In this document: positions 28,601 to 40,222 of the stretch, piece after piece
Layout: each line of letters opens with the position of its first letter
Position numbering within the stretch: position 1 is the stretch's first letter
From: Sycobia sp. Sy_11
Lineage: Eukaryota; Arthropoda; Insecta; Hymenoptera; Epichrysomallidae
Direction of reading: 5' to 3'
Assembly: GCA_018907035.1 (NCBI GenBank)
Contig: JACCIC010000015.1
Span: 3,726,001-3,790,000, forward strand
Length of the DNA: 64,000 bases
The notes under the pieces: generated by a model
Told to the model about the DNA's origin: nothing
The model's input: the letters and a program-made list of their open reading frames with translations, nothing else
Databases searched by the model: none
Program-made: the position numbers and the translations under genes

Positions 28601-28750
28601 AAAGCAGAGATTGCAAAACGCCAACCTAAGGCCACTATTACAGCACTGGAGGCTGGAAATGCTGCAAATGCTGCAAATTCGTCGATCAAAGCTGTGATGA
28701 ATGGGGATGAACCTAAAAAAGACCCACCATTAGCGACTAACGAGAGCTGA
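16628..28750 (+). CDS. clu: Clueless / CLUH, clustered mitochondria protein (first coding exon not found)
   Basis: A cytosolic RNA-binding protein that controls mRNAs for mitochondrial proteins and keeps mitochondria dispersed. Exons: 16628-16908, 17731-18153, 21377-21743, 22119-22255, 23468-23748, 24535-24661, 24737-24911, 25548-25750, 25839-25980, 26069-26274, 26554-26760, 26911-27354, 27463-27735, 27860-27985, 28154-28750 (stop TGA). All GT/AG junctions keep phase. The 1328 visible codons align along the whole of human CLUH: N-terminal ubiquitin-like part ([32 protein letters not shown]), CLU domain ([33 protein letters not shown]), central part (HFLNCFLSS) and C-terminal TPRs ([13 protein letters not shown], [14 protein letters not shown]). 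The first visible exon begins inside a codon, so a short upstream exon with the start must exist. Its acidic Lys/Glu stretch is poorly conserved. Exons up to 23748 are GC-rich and later ones AT-rich (see findings). Identity is certain; the 5' end is open. Confidence 0.97.
18154..21376 (+). other. Large clueless intron carrying a repeat cluster
   Basis: The 3.2-kb intron is bounded by AAG|GTTCGT and ATCAAG|GTC. It is AT-rich and has no exon-like segment. Its right half is filled by the palindromic repeat cluster listed separately. It is the longest intron between recognised exons of the gene. Confidence 0.85.
19262..20980. repeat. Cluster of diverged palindromic repeats in both orientations
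   Basis: Units share a core like CTAGTTTAATATTAAACTAG followed by blocks such as CTGATATCGATATCTTTATA and AACAAATTAGCAAGAAA. The best core, 20817-20844, is a perfect 28-base palindrome. Direct-orientation cores start near 19824, 20489, 20652, 20814 and 20943; the middle ones are about 162 bases apart. Near 19265 and 19405 the same blocks occur in reverse complement, in reverse order. This looks like a satellite-like array or the inverted ends of a non-autonomous transposon. Family unknown. Confidence 0.75.
25178..25199 (+). repeat. (TTG)n short tandem repeat
   Basis: About seven TTG units inside a clueless intron. No function apparent. Confidence 0.8.
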
Positions 28751-29143
28751 GCTCTTAATAATTGCGTTCGCGTATGCCGGTATCATTTTTGGAATGATTT
28801 TTAATGCGCATTCATCCTAGTCTTTGTGATGGGGAACTTGCATGCACTTAAAACGTTCATATATATATTTTAATCGATAAGTAATTATTACAGCAGCATT
28901 TTTAACCATCGTGTTTCCTTAAGTATTTTAAAATATTATCATTATATTAACAATATAAAAATATAATCAGACCAAATTATTGTGAGTTACAATATTTAAA
29001 TGTATTTTGTCCTCTGTATAAAAACAATCGAATTATTAAATAATTTCCTATCGATTAAAGTTTAAATGCTGCATGTTCCCTAATGTATGATTGATAACAA
29101 AACGGTATGTCTACTTCGCATCTAAATTTTACCTAATTTTGCG

Positions 29144-29149
29144 AATAAA
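29144..29149 (+). terminator. Likely polyadenylation signal of clueless
   Basis: AATAAA lies 394 bases after the clueless stop and is followed by a T-rich stretch (GTGTCCTTTTTTTTAG), the usual arrangement of a poly(A) site. The choice among possible sites is inferred. Confidence 0.5.
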
Positions 29150-31894
29150 AGTGTCCTTTTTTTTAGTTCAGACTCATTCATAGTTTGAATCAAACGCATA
29201 CATACATTCTTACACGCGCACACATACACTCACTTATATACTCATTTTTCACAAATCGTTATATATCCATAAAGTCTTGGGAACAAGTATAAAATACAAG
29301 TTCAAGCTCATTTTATAAACGTTTGAGATAGAGATAAATTTATATTTTGACATGGTTAATTAAAAATGTACTTCTCTAGTGAGAATACGAATATCATTTA
29401 AATTTGGACAAAGATTGGAGCTTCATTATAACTTGTCTCCATGCTTTTGCATAGAAGAACTACAAGAGTGGAATATTTTACATATTTTTAAGCTTTTAAG
29501 TGTTTGTACTAAATACTAAATTGCAAAAGATGATTCTAATAAAGCTTTTGCAAGCTTGTAAAATGAATGATTTTACAAGTATGTACAATAAGAAGTACGA
29601 AAAATTAAATTGGTCTAAAGGAAAGATTGCTAACCAATAAAATAAATGTTTCAGAGGCATTTATACTTACGCTATCAAATTAACTTTGAATGTCAATAGA
29701 TGCCGAATGAAGAAATGAGTAATCAACTATGTCACGAAAGACAAAGAATTGGTAGTCTTTGAGTACAATAAACAGATTGAAAGTTCTTTGAAATATAATA
29801 GCTTTCTGTGCAGTACATATAAACAATATTGTTATTTATAGCAAATACTGAGGAATCTGTAAGTGCCACCCTTTGTATGAATCACACGTTAACGTATACA
29901 TTTTGAGAAAGATACGTGACGTATTTATAGCGAATCAATCTCTTCAGATTCTGACTAGGAAATTTTTAATAGAATACGATTTGAAACAAATAATAATCAA
30001 AAGTTATGTAATCATTAAAATATTTAAAAAAGACATGATTTTGTAATTAACTTTGTAATTTCCATATTAATTTAACACTAAATTTTATAGTTAATAACGA
30101 TTTATTGACTGAAATTATAAAACCAACACCATATTTTTATATTTAATTTTCTTGTAATTTATTATAAATTCTACATAATAATTATAAGAGGATAATACAT
30201 AGATTTTTTATGTTTCATTGTCTTCATAAGATTTTCCTAGTCTATGCTTTATAAAACAGAACAAACATTGAGATTTTAAAATTACCAATAGGCTTATTTT
30301 AGACTCAATAAAATAACTCTTCAACGAGTTCGACTATGGGTATTTTAAATCTTTAACTGATATTTTATATTAAAAGGTGCTATGAAAGTTTTTTCAAACT
30401 TTCCTGAAATCGCCCTATTACTCGCAGACAAATATATAAAAACTCTGTATAAATAAGATTTTTCTTTACAGCTGAACAAATACAACTTGTCTAGTTCTTA
30501 TCTATAATTCTTATGTCTTAGAGAAAATGTTTCTAAAGGAAAATAACGTACAAATGCTTATTACAATTTTATTATTTTTATTTCTTTTTTCTTTGTCTGC
30601 TATTGTGCAGGAAAATCTTTTTTATATGGAGCACAATAAAAATGGATTTTGGACGATTCAGATTTATTAATTTATAAAATGAATTTATCAAGTATACTAA
30701 AATTATTAAACTAACATGTTTAATAATATTTTATAAAATATTATATTACAAAGACTGCACACATTAAAAGAATCTTAACAATATTATAAGTAAAACCGAT
30801 TTTTCCTATGAAAAAAATATGCATTAGTAGAGTCAGATTTAAACAAGAAATTTTTATAAGAAAATATAGAATCACAATTTTGTGACATCTATCATCTTTA
30901 TATACTTCTTGAATTATAATTAGTTAGAAACAATGAATTATGTTTTTTAATAGCAATAAAAGTGAAATTATCTATTTAACTAAAATCCTAGACTTTCATA
31001 AAAAAAAAACATCTACAAATGTAATTCAATAATGATTGTGCTTTGATTTGTAATTTAGCAAAAACTACAATTTCATCACAAATAAACAATGCAATAATTT
31101 CGAATGTAGAGATAATACCAAAAGTGCTTCCTTCATCAAAGAGTTGGATTTGTCATTGCGATGTAAAAAAAGTTTTAATGTATTTTTGTTTTTGATTTAT
31201 GGTTTTAAGGTAGTTATTTCAGTTGTTAATTCTAATTATATTTTTTTTGCGATTTCGTAGGAAACATTTGATTCTGTAAAGGTTTTTTATATTTTGTTTC
31301 TTTTTTGAGCGTAATTTTAGAGTGTAATTTTGAATTATACAATACATGAAGTGATATAATTAGCTCGCTAAAAAAGTTTTTTAAAGAAAACTAGATAACG
31401 ACGTAAAGCGTTACTTCCGATTTCTGTTATAGTAGTGTTCACTTTAGAAATAAGCAGCGTATTGTAAGTAGTCGTAGAATTTATAAGATTATTGTTACCA
31501 AAACGTTAATCTCCTTTTTACGCACGCTTAGTGAAAATTCAAAAATGCATTAAGTATAAGTCAAATCTCCGTATCGACTTAAAATGTAATCGAAGTCGTC
31601 ATCGGGCGTTAATCTGAACTAACCAAATATAAATGGCCTGAAACAAGTTAGATCCGTAATTCACTTGTCAATCAGATAGACTGTTCAATTCAAAATAAAT
31701 GTAGCATATTTATTTGTTATAGCTACAAACGTTTTTTAAATAGTTTAAATTTTGTCAATTCTTTGTGATTGCGCTAACCATTCATCATTAATGTTTATAA
31801 TTATCAAAAGAGCTATTTAATATAAGTATAAATGAGAAGTATCAAAATAAACTTATGTTAAAGAGCGTAATCATTAGTCATCTCTGTTTTCTTT

Positions 31895-31900
31895 TTTATT
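31895..31900 (-). terminator. Possible polyadenylation signal of METTL16
   Basis: TTTATT on the + strand, read as AATAAA on the - strand, lies about 220 bases past the METTL16 stop. Other A-rich candidates exist nearby, so this is tentative. Confidence 0.35.
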
Positions 31901-32117
31901 TGTTATGCCAAACATTGCATTGCACTTGTTAGTGAAATTGTACCATACAAAGATATTAGTAAATAAGAATTACTTATAAATAAAGTTAAATACCTAATTT
32001 ACATACGTATATCATCTGTTATGTAATTTGGTGAAAAAGATCATCTCGTTAAATAAATCATTTTATAGAAAAGAATTTACATTACTCTGAGTTTACAATT
32101 TTTAAGACCGACATTGT

Positions 32118-34171
32118 CTAGTTTTTTTTTCTTTTCCTTTTTCTTTTCTTTGCAGTTAATTTATTTTGCTGCTGTTTTTGAAAATAATCTCGAATATTTA
32201 ATTTATTTATCAAATATTGACGGAGAGTTTCTAGGCTTAATTTACCACCATGGCCACTATCAAATATCATGCAAATTTTGAACATTTTTTTATCACTTTC
32301 CTCTTCAGCACAACTGCTTTCACTCTCATCACTATTCTCATATGAGTTTTTTTCTCCTACAAGCAGTGAACAAACAAGTAATGGTTCAGAATATTGAATA
32401 TTAACAGTTTCACATTCTATACTCTCATCTATTGGAATTTTATCAGTCTGCTGATCTATTTCTGAAGTTTCTAAGCACTGTTTTTTTAAAGCTTCTTCAC
32501 GTATAGCCCTACGCCGTTTTCTTCTTGCATGCGACCACGTGTCACTATATCCTGTCAATTGACAAGCCCAACAATCATACTCCTCGTCATTTAATTGTAT
32601 CTCCTTCATTTGAATCTATAAAAAAGCTCTCTTTTAATAAAATGTTTTTTATGAAAATTAAAATAAATAGTAGACTGGATAAGCAACAATTAATAAATGA
32701 TTTTTAAATTTACATTAAATAATATCAATGAGTAATAAATGTGATATAAAAAAAAGATCTTAATGTGACATTTATATAAATATTATAATAAAATATACAA
32801 ACTTTTAATTCATTGATCCATTGCTTTAATAAAATAATTACTTCTGTTAATGAGTTCAGATTTTCTTTAACTGGAAAAATTATTTCCATAGACTTGTTTT
32901 TCTTCAACTTTAAAACCTCTGTTCTTGTCCTTATCACAGGAGCAGTACCTAAATCAACCTTATCTTTTGGTATAAATGTCCAAGCTATTCCCCATCTACA
33001 AATTAAAATATAATGGATGACACATTTGAATATTAAATAAAACTTTAAATTTAACAAAACTTTTTTCAAAAAGAGCTACCTTTTTGTATAGCCTTGGCAA
33101 AATTCTGTCCATGTAGTATTTACAATTCCTTTTCTTGCTAATTCATTTCGTAAAATAGCTAAACTATTTTTTTGCCCAAACATTGTTGTGTAAATTTTTA
33201 TTCTATCTTTGTATATGAGGCTTTCTTGAATTAAACGTACGATAAATTCTTTTTCTCCTCCTTTTACTTCGAGTTCCATTTCATTACCAGTTGGCGCATT
33301 TCTAGGTGGTTCTTGTTTTGATTGTTTTCCTAATCCTTTGTCAGTTTCAAAAAAGGGTGGATTACACATTATAAATGAATACTTTTCATTTTCCTGTATT
33401 ACTTCTTCCAGAATTGATTCTTTATTAACTAACTTTGCTAAATATAAAATTAAATATAAATTTAATAATTTATATATTATTTATATAATATAAACTTAAT
33501 AATGTTTATCTTCATAAATAATAATTATTGAATCTTATAAAATACCTTGTATGAGATCTTGTAAATTATTATTGTGAATATTTTTTGAAGCGAAAGATAT
33601 ACTAACTGCATCTATATCAGTGCAAGTCATCTTATTTTTATAAATCTTAGAAAATAATAGTGGATAAATACATATAGCACCAGTTCCTAAAATTTGAAAA
33701 CAAAGTCAAAGCTTGAATTTTTATAATTATAATATAATTATAGAACATATGTATGAAATAATACCTATATCTATTCCATGTGTTAATGACAAATCATCAA
33801 CACCACTATGCTTTAAAAGATCTTCTATCCATAATATGTAATTCAACCGCAATGGAAGAGCAGGTACAAGTTTATTTGGAGGGATTTCAACTTCCAAGTT
33901 AAAATCATGTTTTAGCAATGTTTTTGTTAAAACTTTTAAACTTTCTTCATTTTTAAAATTTATATTAACTTTTCCTCCAACATCCTAAAACAAAAGATTC
34001 AGATTAAATAAAGCAGGTAACTTAAATTTATTATTAATAAATATTAAAATAAAAAATATTATTTACAGTAATTGCAATTTTTCGGAATTCCGGATATAAA
34101 ATAGCAAGCTTTTTAAAGTCTGGTTTTTCTTTATATTTATTTTTTTCATGCATGAATTTTCTTAAAGACAT
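32118..34171 (-). CDS. METTL16: METTL16, U6 snRNA / mRNA adenine-N6 methyltransferase
   Basis: Transfers methyl from S-adenosylmethionine to adenine in U6 snRNA and in hairpins of the SAM synthetase mRNA; acts in the nucleus. Exons, from the start: 34171-34067, 33984-33765, 33686-33546, 33437-33080, 32995-32803, 32615-32118. Splice sites and phases agree, giving 504 residues (human 562). The start MSLRKFMHEKNKYKEKPDF matches the family's N-terminus. The SAM loop GIDIGTGA is at about residues 105-112, and the catalytic NPPF is at 181-184, as in active members. FCQGYTKRWGIAW follows at the end of the Rossmann domain. The C-terminal half is acidic, then shows a piece resembling the vertebrate-conserved region (MFKICMIFDSG) and ends in a Lys/Arg-rich tail that could be a nuclear signal. 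The next gene starts about 1.5 kb away on the other strand. Confidence 0.96.
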
Positions 34172-35699
34172 CTCTGCTTTATAATGCTATTGATTATTAA
34201 CTAAAATATAATATAGGATAACTTCTTTAACGTTAATTATGAATTATAACGCATTTAAAAATTGTAAACTAAACTTTTTTTACAATACAAGCACTTGAAT
34301 TCATAACTCGACAACAATTTTATAAATTATAATAATTATTAAATATTTACGATATAATCAGTAATGTATTATACATATCAAAACTATTTTATAGTTTTTG
34401 AAACTGAAATAATTTCAATGCGTTAGGTTTGTATTTATTTATTAATAATATTTCATTCATGAAAATGAAAAACAAAACAAAACCAAAAACAACTCGTTAT
34501 AAATCAGCTGATTTGTTGCACAGTGTAGCTAAATAGCTATATCAGGCTATATATGACTAATGTCTACTGACGCTACTGCACGCTACTGCACGCTACTGCA
34601 CGCTACTGCAGAGTGCAGACTGCAGGCTGCAGGCTGCAACAAGCTGCAGCAGGTAGCAGCGCAGCAGGTAGCATCAGACTCCATTTCATTCGATATTCCC
34701 AATTCTAATAAAACTGACCAATCGCAGTCTGTCTCGATAATCGACATGCCTCTGTAACCTTTTGCTAATTGTGCTAACGCGCAAAGTTTGCTGAATTTGT
34801 CGCATGCGCTCGTTGATTTTGATTGGATATTGAATTTTATCACAACTCTATCTTTCTTTACTTGTCTCAATCAACACTACATTAAGACTCAATCAAGACT
34901 CAATCCGATTCTCATGTGTTCTATATATAAATCTATAACCTCTATATATCTCTGATATAATTAATGAGATATGATATATGACTATGGTCTTGTTTAGGTT
35001 TTGGTCTATATACTTTACCAAAACAATGCAAGTTCAGCAACAATGACTTATACGTGGTTATTTATTGTATGTAGTTTTATTTATATTTCTAAATAAAGTA
35101 AGAATATGTTTCAGTCTACTTGGCCTGATATCTATAATCTGATAATAAATAAATAAAAATTCTTTACGAAAAAAAATTCTGTAAAAATGTATCTACTAAT
35201 ATCTATAATACCAGTTTGACAGCGAACTAAAATTTTTAATCTCAAAATAAAAAAGATTAACATTATTTAAAAATTTAAAAAAGAAACCGCCGATTTTTGC
35301 GAATCTTGACCAGCATCTGCGATTTCTCGATATCATTAGGAATCAAGAAACAGGCCCGTATCAGGCTCATCACACAGGCCTCAGCCTACCTCAGCCCCAT
35401 CAAGCTTTCATTCCATTGATTGCAGACTTGCATTGCAGTTTGTGTCTGGTTTTTCATGGATTTGTTGGCCATCGCTTTATCTCTGGTCTTATCCTCGATT
35501 CATCGACTATAATATACTCAGATATACTCTTATCCCATTCTCATCCACACTGTGCTTACTTACTACTGCTAGTTTACTACTGATCCGGAATGTGAACGTG
35601 AAGAAAAGGGCATAATAAGAAAGCCGAAAGAACACCTGTTGCTGACTTGCTGTTGTTGCAGTGCTTTGACTGGAGGGATTCTGTGTACTTCAAAAAATC
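34172..35699. promoter_or_regulatory. Shared upstream region of METTL16 and SWAP70
   Basis: The 1.5 kb between two divergent start codons should hold both 5' UTRs and promoters. The part at 34560-34900 is GC-richer and contains a 10-base minisatellite. The part at 35290-35690 is also GC-richer than its surroundings and directly precedes the SWAP70 start. No TATA box in a convincing position was seen, and the function is inferred from the layout. Confidence 0.55.
34571..34610 (+). repeat. 10-base minisatellite, four perfect copies
   Basis: CGCTACTGCA occurs four times without mismatch. It runs into a degenerate CTGCAG/GCAGC-rich stretch to about 34675 (CAGGCTGCAGGCTGCAA, GCAGCAGGTAGCA). The open frame across it reflects the repeat only. 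Confidence 0.92.
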
Positions 35700-38600
35700 A
35701 TGGCTCATGTCTTGAAAAATTTGACGAATAGTATCTGGCATGCATTTCACGCACTCCAGCACGATGTACCTGGAATGGTAGCGAAATCTAAGCTAAAAGT
35801 TAGTTCCCATTAGATTTTGAATGTATTAAATAAAAAATTAAATAAACACTGAATTGCCAAAAAAGTCGATTGTCCTTTAGTTTTTCGGACGTATGCGGTA
35901 TGACTCATTCGCTCGTTTTATTATTGCGCATACTTACACTCTGCTTACACGTATTTGAAGGACTTCTCTTTTTATGATTCATAATTATACGATATACACT
36001 TTTTTGATGCTTTATTCCATAAAGAATATTATTTTGCTTTTTTCTTTCATAGCTTTATATTTTACAAGGGACATGAAAGTTTATTTAACAATGTAATGCA
36101 GGCGACAATTAAAAATTAATTAGAAATAAACATACTTTCATTAATTATTAATATTTTCTATTTCAAACCTGTTAAATAAATTTTAAATAATTTATGATAA
36201 TGCATTCTTTAATAAATTTAATGTTTTTTATATAATTAATAAATATTTTTATCGATCTTATAGTAATATTAATTTTAATAAAGTAAATATATTGATAAAT
36301 TATTGTAATTATAATGAGAATTACACTGCTCGTGTTGATTATCACCTCTGTAGACTAATCTGAAATAAATAAAAAATTATAAGTTGAGCTGAAAGAAATA
36401 TTCTAGTTAGTAAAGAATAATTGTACTGCCCCTCATACCAACTTATCTATAAAATTTATTGTTTCGCATCTGACTGGTCCAATGTTTTGAGTTTGCTTCT
36501 GCTCCTTTACAGAGATTGAACTTGAGTCTACAATAAATTTGGTAGATAATTTGGTATGGGAATAGTCAGATTGTCCTTTACTAACTACAATTTTTCTTGC
36601 AGCTAAACTAATAATTTTTTATTTAGATTAGTCTACAGGGGTACTTATAAAGGACAGCTTGAATATCATTATAATTATAATAGTTTATATATATTTATTT
36701 TATTCAATTGAATAGTATGAGGCAAATAAAAATATTTATTAGTTTATTTGAAAACAGTAGATATGTACAATAAAAATTTTTATATAATTGTTGAATCAAT
36801 AAAATTAATAATTCTTTATATAATATATATTAACTTTTTAGGTTTTAACAGCCAATATTGGAACATTGATGGATCTTTACAGTGTTGAAAAGGGGTTGGA
36901 GCATTACCGAAGTACACAAACTCTTACCTTTGAACAATACATTTATTACTTACAAAAAGAAGTAAATATTTTATTAATAATTTATAAAAATATTTAACTA
37001 AAGAAAATACTTTCATCTATTTATTTCAGCTTTTTTCATCATTGACAGATGCCACACCGATTCAAACATGTAGATCATTGGAAGAGGGAATAGATGAAAT
37101 TTGTTGGCTTGTTTGCCGAAAGACATATTTAGATAGACCTCATCCCATTTTTAAAGATAATAGTGTATATCAATTATTTAGGATATTTTGTCTTCTAGCT
37201 GAGATGGAATCAGATATTATGGATACATCTTATATTGTAAATTTAAAAATCTTGTTCTTACATTAAAATTTTAAATATTCATAAAATTTTATATTTTACA
37301 GGTCACCATGCATAGTGAAGAAGTAGCTCAAGTTGCTTCACAATTAGTGACATCACTAGGTCTTTGTTGGGACGCTAGCGATTTTTCTGCTTTATCAGCA
37401 GCAATTGGAACTTTCAGGTATCGAATATCTTCAATGTAAAAATATAATTTAAAATAGACCAGTTAAAATATTTATTTTATTTAAACAAATAATATTCTTA
37501 AAAAGATATTAATTGAATTTAATTTGTTTAAAAATAAATGTACGTTTCTACAATTTAATGAATAATAATTAAACAATATTTGAAACATGAATTAACTCAC
37601 ATTTACCTAAATAACATTATGAAAAGATATTAAAATTCAGAATGAATAATTCTATTATCCAAACTTGTATAAAAAGATTTATTAAAGTTTTTTTTTCAGA
37701 TTTCCTACATTCTTAGCTGTTTTAGAATCAAAATATAGCGGTGGAGGTTGCATAGATATAGATGGAATAACAGAAGCAATTGATGATTTATTTCAAACAT
37801 ATGTAGAAGATGTTATAAAAAAAGTATGATTTTATCTTACATATAATGTTTATTAAAAATTATTGAACTTATATTTATAATAATAATAATTATAGGGTTA
37901 TTTAATGAAAAAAGGATTTCTTTTACCAACTCTTCGATACTTCTGGTTCGTATTACGTCCTGGAGAATTAACATATTATAAAGATTCGCAACAAAAAGAA
38001 GCATCTGGTGTTATAACTTTAGATACCAATTGTTGGGCAGATGCAGTAAGTAATGGTGGGAAACCAGATAGACGTTTTATACTTAGTACACCAGAACACA
38101 GGTGTATTGAACTGGTTGCTGAAGACCATAGAGGTAGATTGCAATGGTTGTCAACATTGCAACTTGCTGTTCAACATTCTGGAGAAAAAATTAGTTATCA
38201 AAGAAGTCTTGCAAATCAAAGGAGATCAGTTCGTCAGGTTTTGTATTAATTAACTACTATATTTTAAATAATACTGAAGAAATACTAATTTTGATTTAGT
38301 TTTCCAACAAATAAAAAATCAGTTTTAAAGAAAGTTGACAAATTTGTATTATTAATATTTAGGCAAGTAAACAAGTAAAAGAGGAAACAAAAATGGAACT
38401 TCAACTTGAAAGGCAAGCAAGAGTAGCTGCTGAAATACAAGCAAGAAAGTTAGAAGCAATTTCAAAAGAAGAATGTGCCAAAGTTCAAGAGCTTGAAGAT
38501 GTCAAGCAAAAATTAGAAATACTTTTACAAGAAGAAAAGCAAGCTCTTAGAGATGAAGAAATAGGTAATTATAAAATAAATATAAATTCAAATTAAACAT

Positions 38601-39292
38601 ATAAAGGAAAAATATATTATAAATGAAAATGCCTAGAGATTTCATAATTTTTAAAGCAATAGCAAAATATATAACTAGTGTTACAAATGTATATACAAAT
38701 AATTATATAAAATCGAATTTTAAACAATCAGTTATAAGTTATATACTTTACATGATATTAAAGAATAATTTTGTTCTTTTAATTTTAATTATTAATATAA
38801 TTCAAAAATATTTACATTTCAGTGAGAGGTCTGCAAGCTCGCGTTTTACGCGAAGAATGGGAAAAAAGAGAACAAATGGAAAGATTACAACAAGAACAAC
38901 AGGAACTTTTAGAACTGGAAAAACTTAAGCGAATGGAATTCGAAATGAAACAACAAAATAATGAAAGACAACTGCGAGGTAAGCATAAAACATTACAAGC
39001 TCAGGTTCATAAATCATTAATCTATATTCAATTCCTCATTTCATTTTTAGATGCTGAAATACGACTTCAACAGTTAGAATCAGAGAAAGAAAACCTTGAT
39101 AGTGAATTACGAGCTGCGAGAGAAAAAGTGAAACGAGCAGAGGAAGCACAAATTCTTTTAGAGTCACAGTTAGTGACTACAAGGCCGCTTCGAAGTGGAG
39201 AAAGAATAAGACGCACACAAAGTTTTATACCGACAACTAAAGAGAAACCATTGATGATCGACGATAGAATGTCGTTACAAAAAAATTATTAA
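35700..39292 (+). CDS. SWAP70 / DEF6 family protein (EF-hand-like, PH, coiled coil)
   Basis: Members bind phosphoinositides and F-actin and act as unusual Rac/Rho exchange factors near the plasma membrane. Exons: 35700-35798, 36842-36961, 37030-37236, 37302-37417, 37700-37823, 37896-38237, 38363-38564, 38823-38978, 39051-39292. Joined they give 535 residues (human SWAP70 585, DEF6 631) with all phases consistent. Residues 1-33 (IWHAFHALQ, VAKSKLK) match the family start IWHAFTAL...SKSQLK, which fixes the first exon although it lies a kilobase upstream. The EF-hand-like region runs to about 215. A PH domain, about 222-320, opens with KKGYLMKKG and has a Trp in its last helix (QWLSTLQLAV). A Glu/Arg-rich coiled coil follows at about 335-490. 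The tail RIRRTQSFIP is short and lacks the longer actin-binding end of vertebrate SWAP70. It cannot be split into SWAP70 or DEF6; insects usually have one copy. Confidence 0.94.
36345..36641. mobile_element. Hairpin (fold-back) element in SWAP70 intron 1
   Basis: Two arms of roughly 110 bases are inverted copies of each other, separated by about 70 bases. The left arm begins CCTCTGTAGACTAATCT. The right arm, reverse-complemented, begins CCCCTGTAGACTAATCT, and both continue through matching blocks such as TAGTTAGTAAAG and CATACCAA. The tips match 10 of 11 bases. TA follows the right tip, while the left flank reads CA, so a TA target duplication is only suggested. No reading frame. It is probably a non-autonomous DNA transposon (MITE); the family is not known to me. 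Confidence 0.7.
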
Positions 39293-40222
39293 AATTAAAC
39301 ATGCTGGTCATGTGACTAATTTAGAATTTAATGACGAAATTTCGTATTATGGTAAAAAAAAGTCTGAGTTAGTCTTATATTAATAAATTATTTATATAAA
39401 TTCAAAAATATAACTTATGATCAAGACTAACTACTTATCAATTGAAAATGAGCTTTAAAAATTCAGGGTAAATGAACTTCAGGGTAATAACAAAGTAACT
39501 GAAACATATCTTGCCCTACTGTTAGATTTTTCAAGTTTATAAATATTTTATATCATTGATGGTATTTTTTGATACTCTAGCTTTTTACATACAAGAAATA
39601 TTTGTAGAAAGAGAAAATTATTATTTTTTTTTAAATATACAAATTCGATTTTGTTATTGTTGTAGGTACGTTATAATACACCATTGTTATGAGTGTAAAG
39701 TTATATTTGCAATGATAACAAGAGGGTATATAAACGTACATATGCATATATTTTTTAATGAACTATTTTATAATGCATTTATAAGCCATTGCGAAAGATA
39801 CAATTTTATAAGAAAAATCAGCATGTTATTAATGAAACAGTGTATATTAACTATTAAGTATATCTTATAATTAAGTGCGCGTTCTTTGATTCATTGCTAA
39901 TCAATATTGACTGCCGTGTTAAGTGCTCCGTAACCAATGAAAATATGTTTGACTGAAAATTGTAATAATATTATTTTGTAATATTTGATCAATAAATAAT
40001 TTTATTACATTTAAAAATTGGAATAATTATTCTATCAAATGAGCCCGCTCAACGAATATTAATTACTATTTACATTAGTTACACACGCATGCGGTAGACC
40101 GAGACCCATGGCAATAAAAATATTGATCAAACTTGTATGCCACGCGGCGCCGAAAACATACCGTAAAACTCAACCCAAGTTCGTCAAATTTTTAACATTA
40201 CAATAAATTTTAAAATTTTAAA
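39293..40222. other. SWAP70 3' region and DRC2 promoter region
   Basis: Holds the SWAP70 3' UTR, with AATAAA at 39382-39387 and again at 39991-39996, and the DRC2 upstream region, which is slightly GC-richer at 40085-40190. The open frame at 39556-39870 is AT-rich and is not supported as a gene. Confidence 0.55.
39382..39387 (+). terminator. Likely polyadenylation signal of SWAP70
   Basis: AATAAA lies 90 bases after the stop codon. A second AATAAA at 39991-39996 could give a longer transcript. Confidence 0.4.

Larger units (their letters stand above)
28751..32117. other. 3' flanks between clueless and METTL16
   Basis: Clueless and METTL16 end towards each other here. The stretch holds the 3' UTR of each gene near its edges and otherwise AT-rich DNA with no plausible frame. 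No repeat or RNA gene was recognised. Confidence 0.6.

Noticed and set aside
28196..28624. 142-codon - strand frame
   Set aside because: Antisense to the last clueless exon, with no independent coding signal.
39556..39870. 104-codon frame after SWAP70
   Set aside because: Very AT-rich, Phe/Ile/Tyr-heavy translation, no homologue recognised, lies in the probable 3' UTR.
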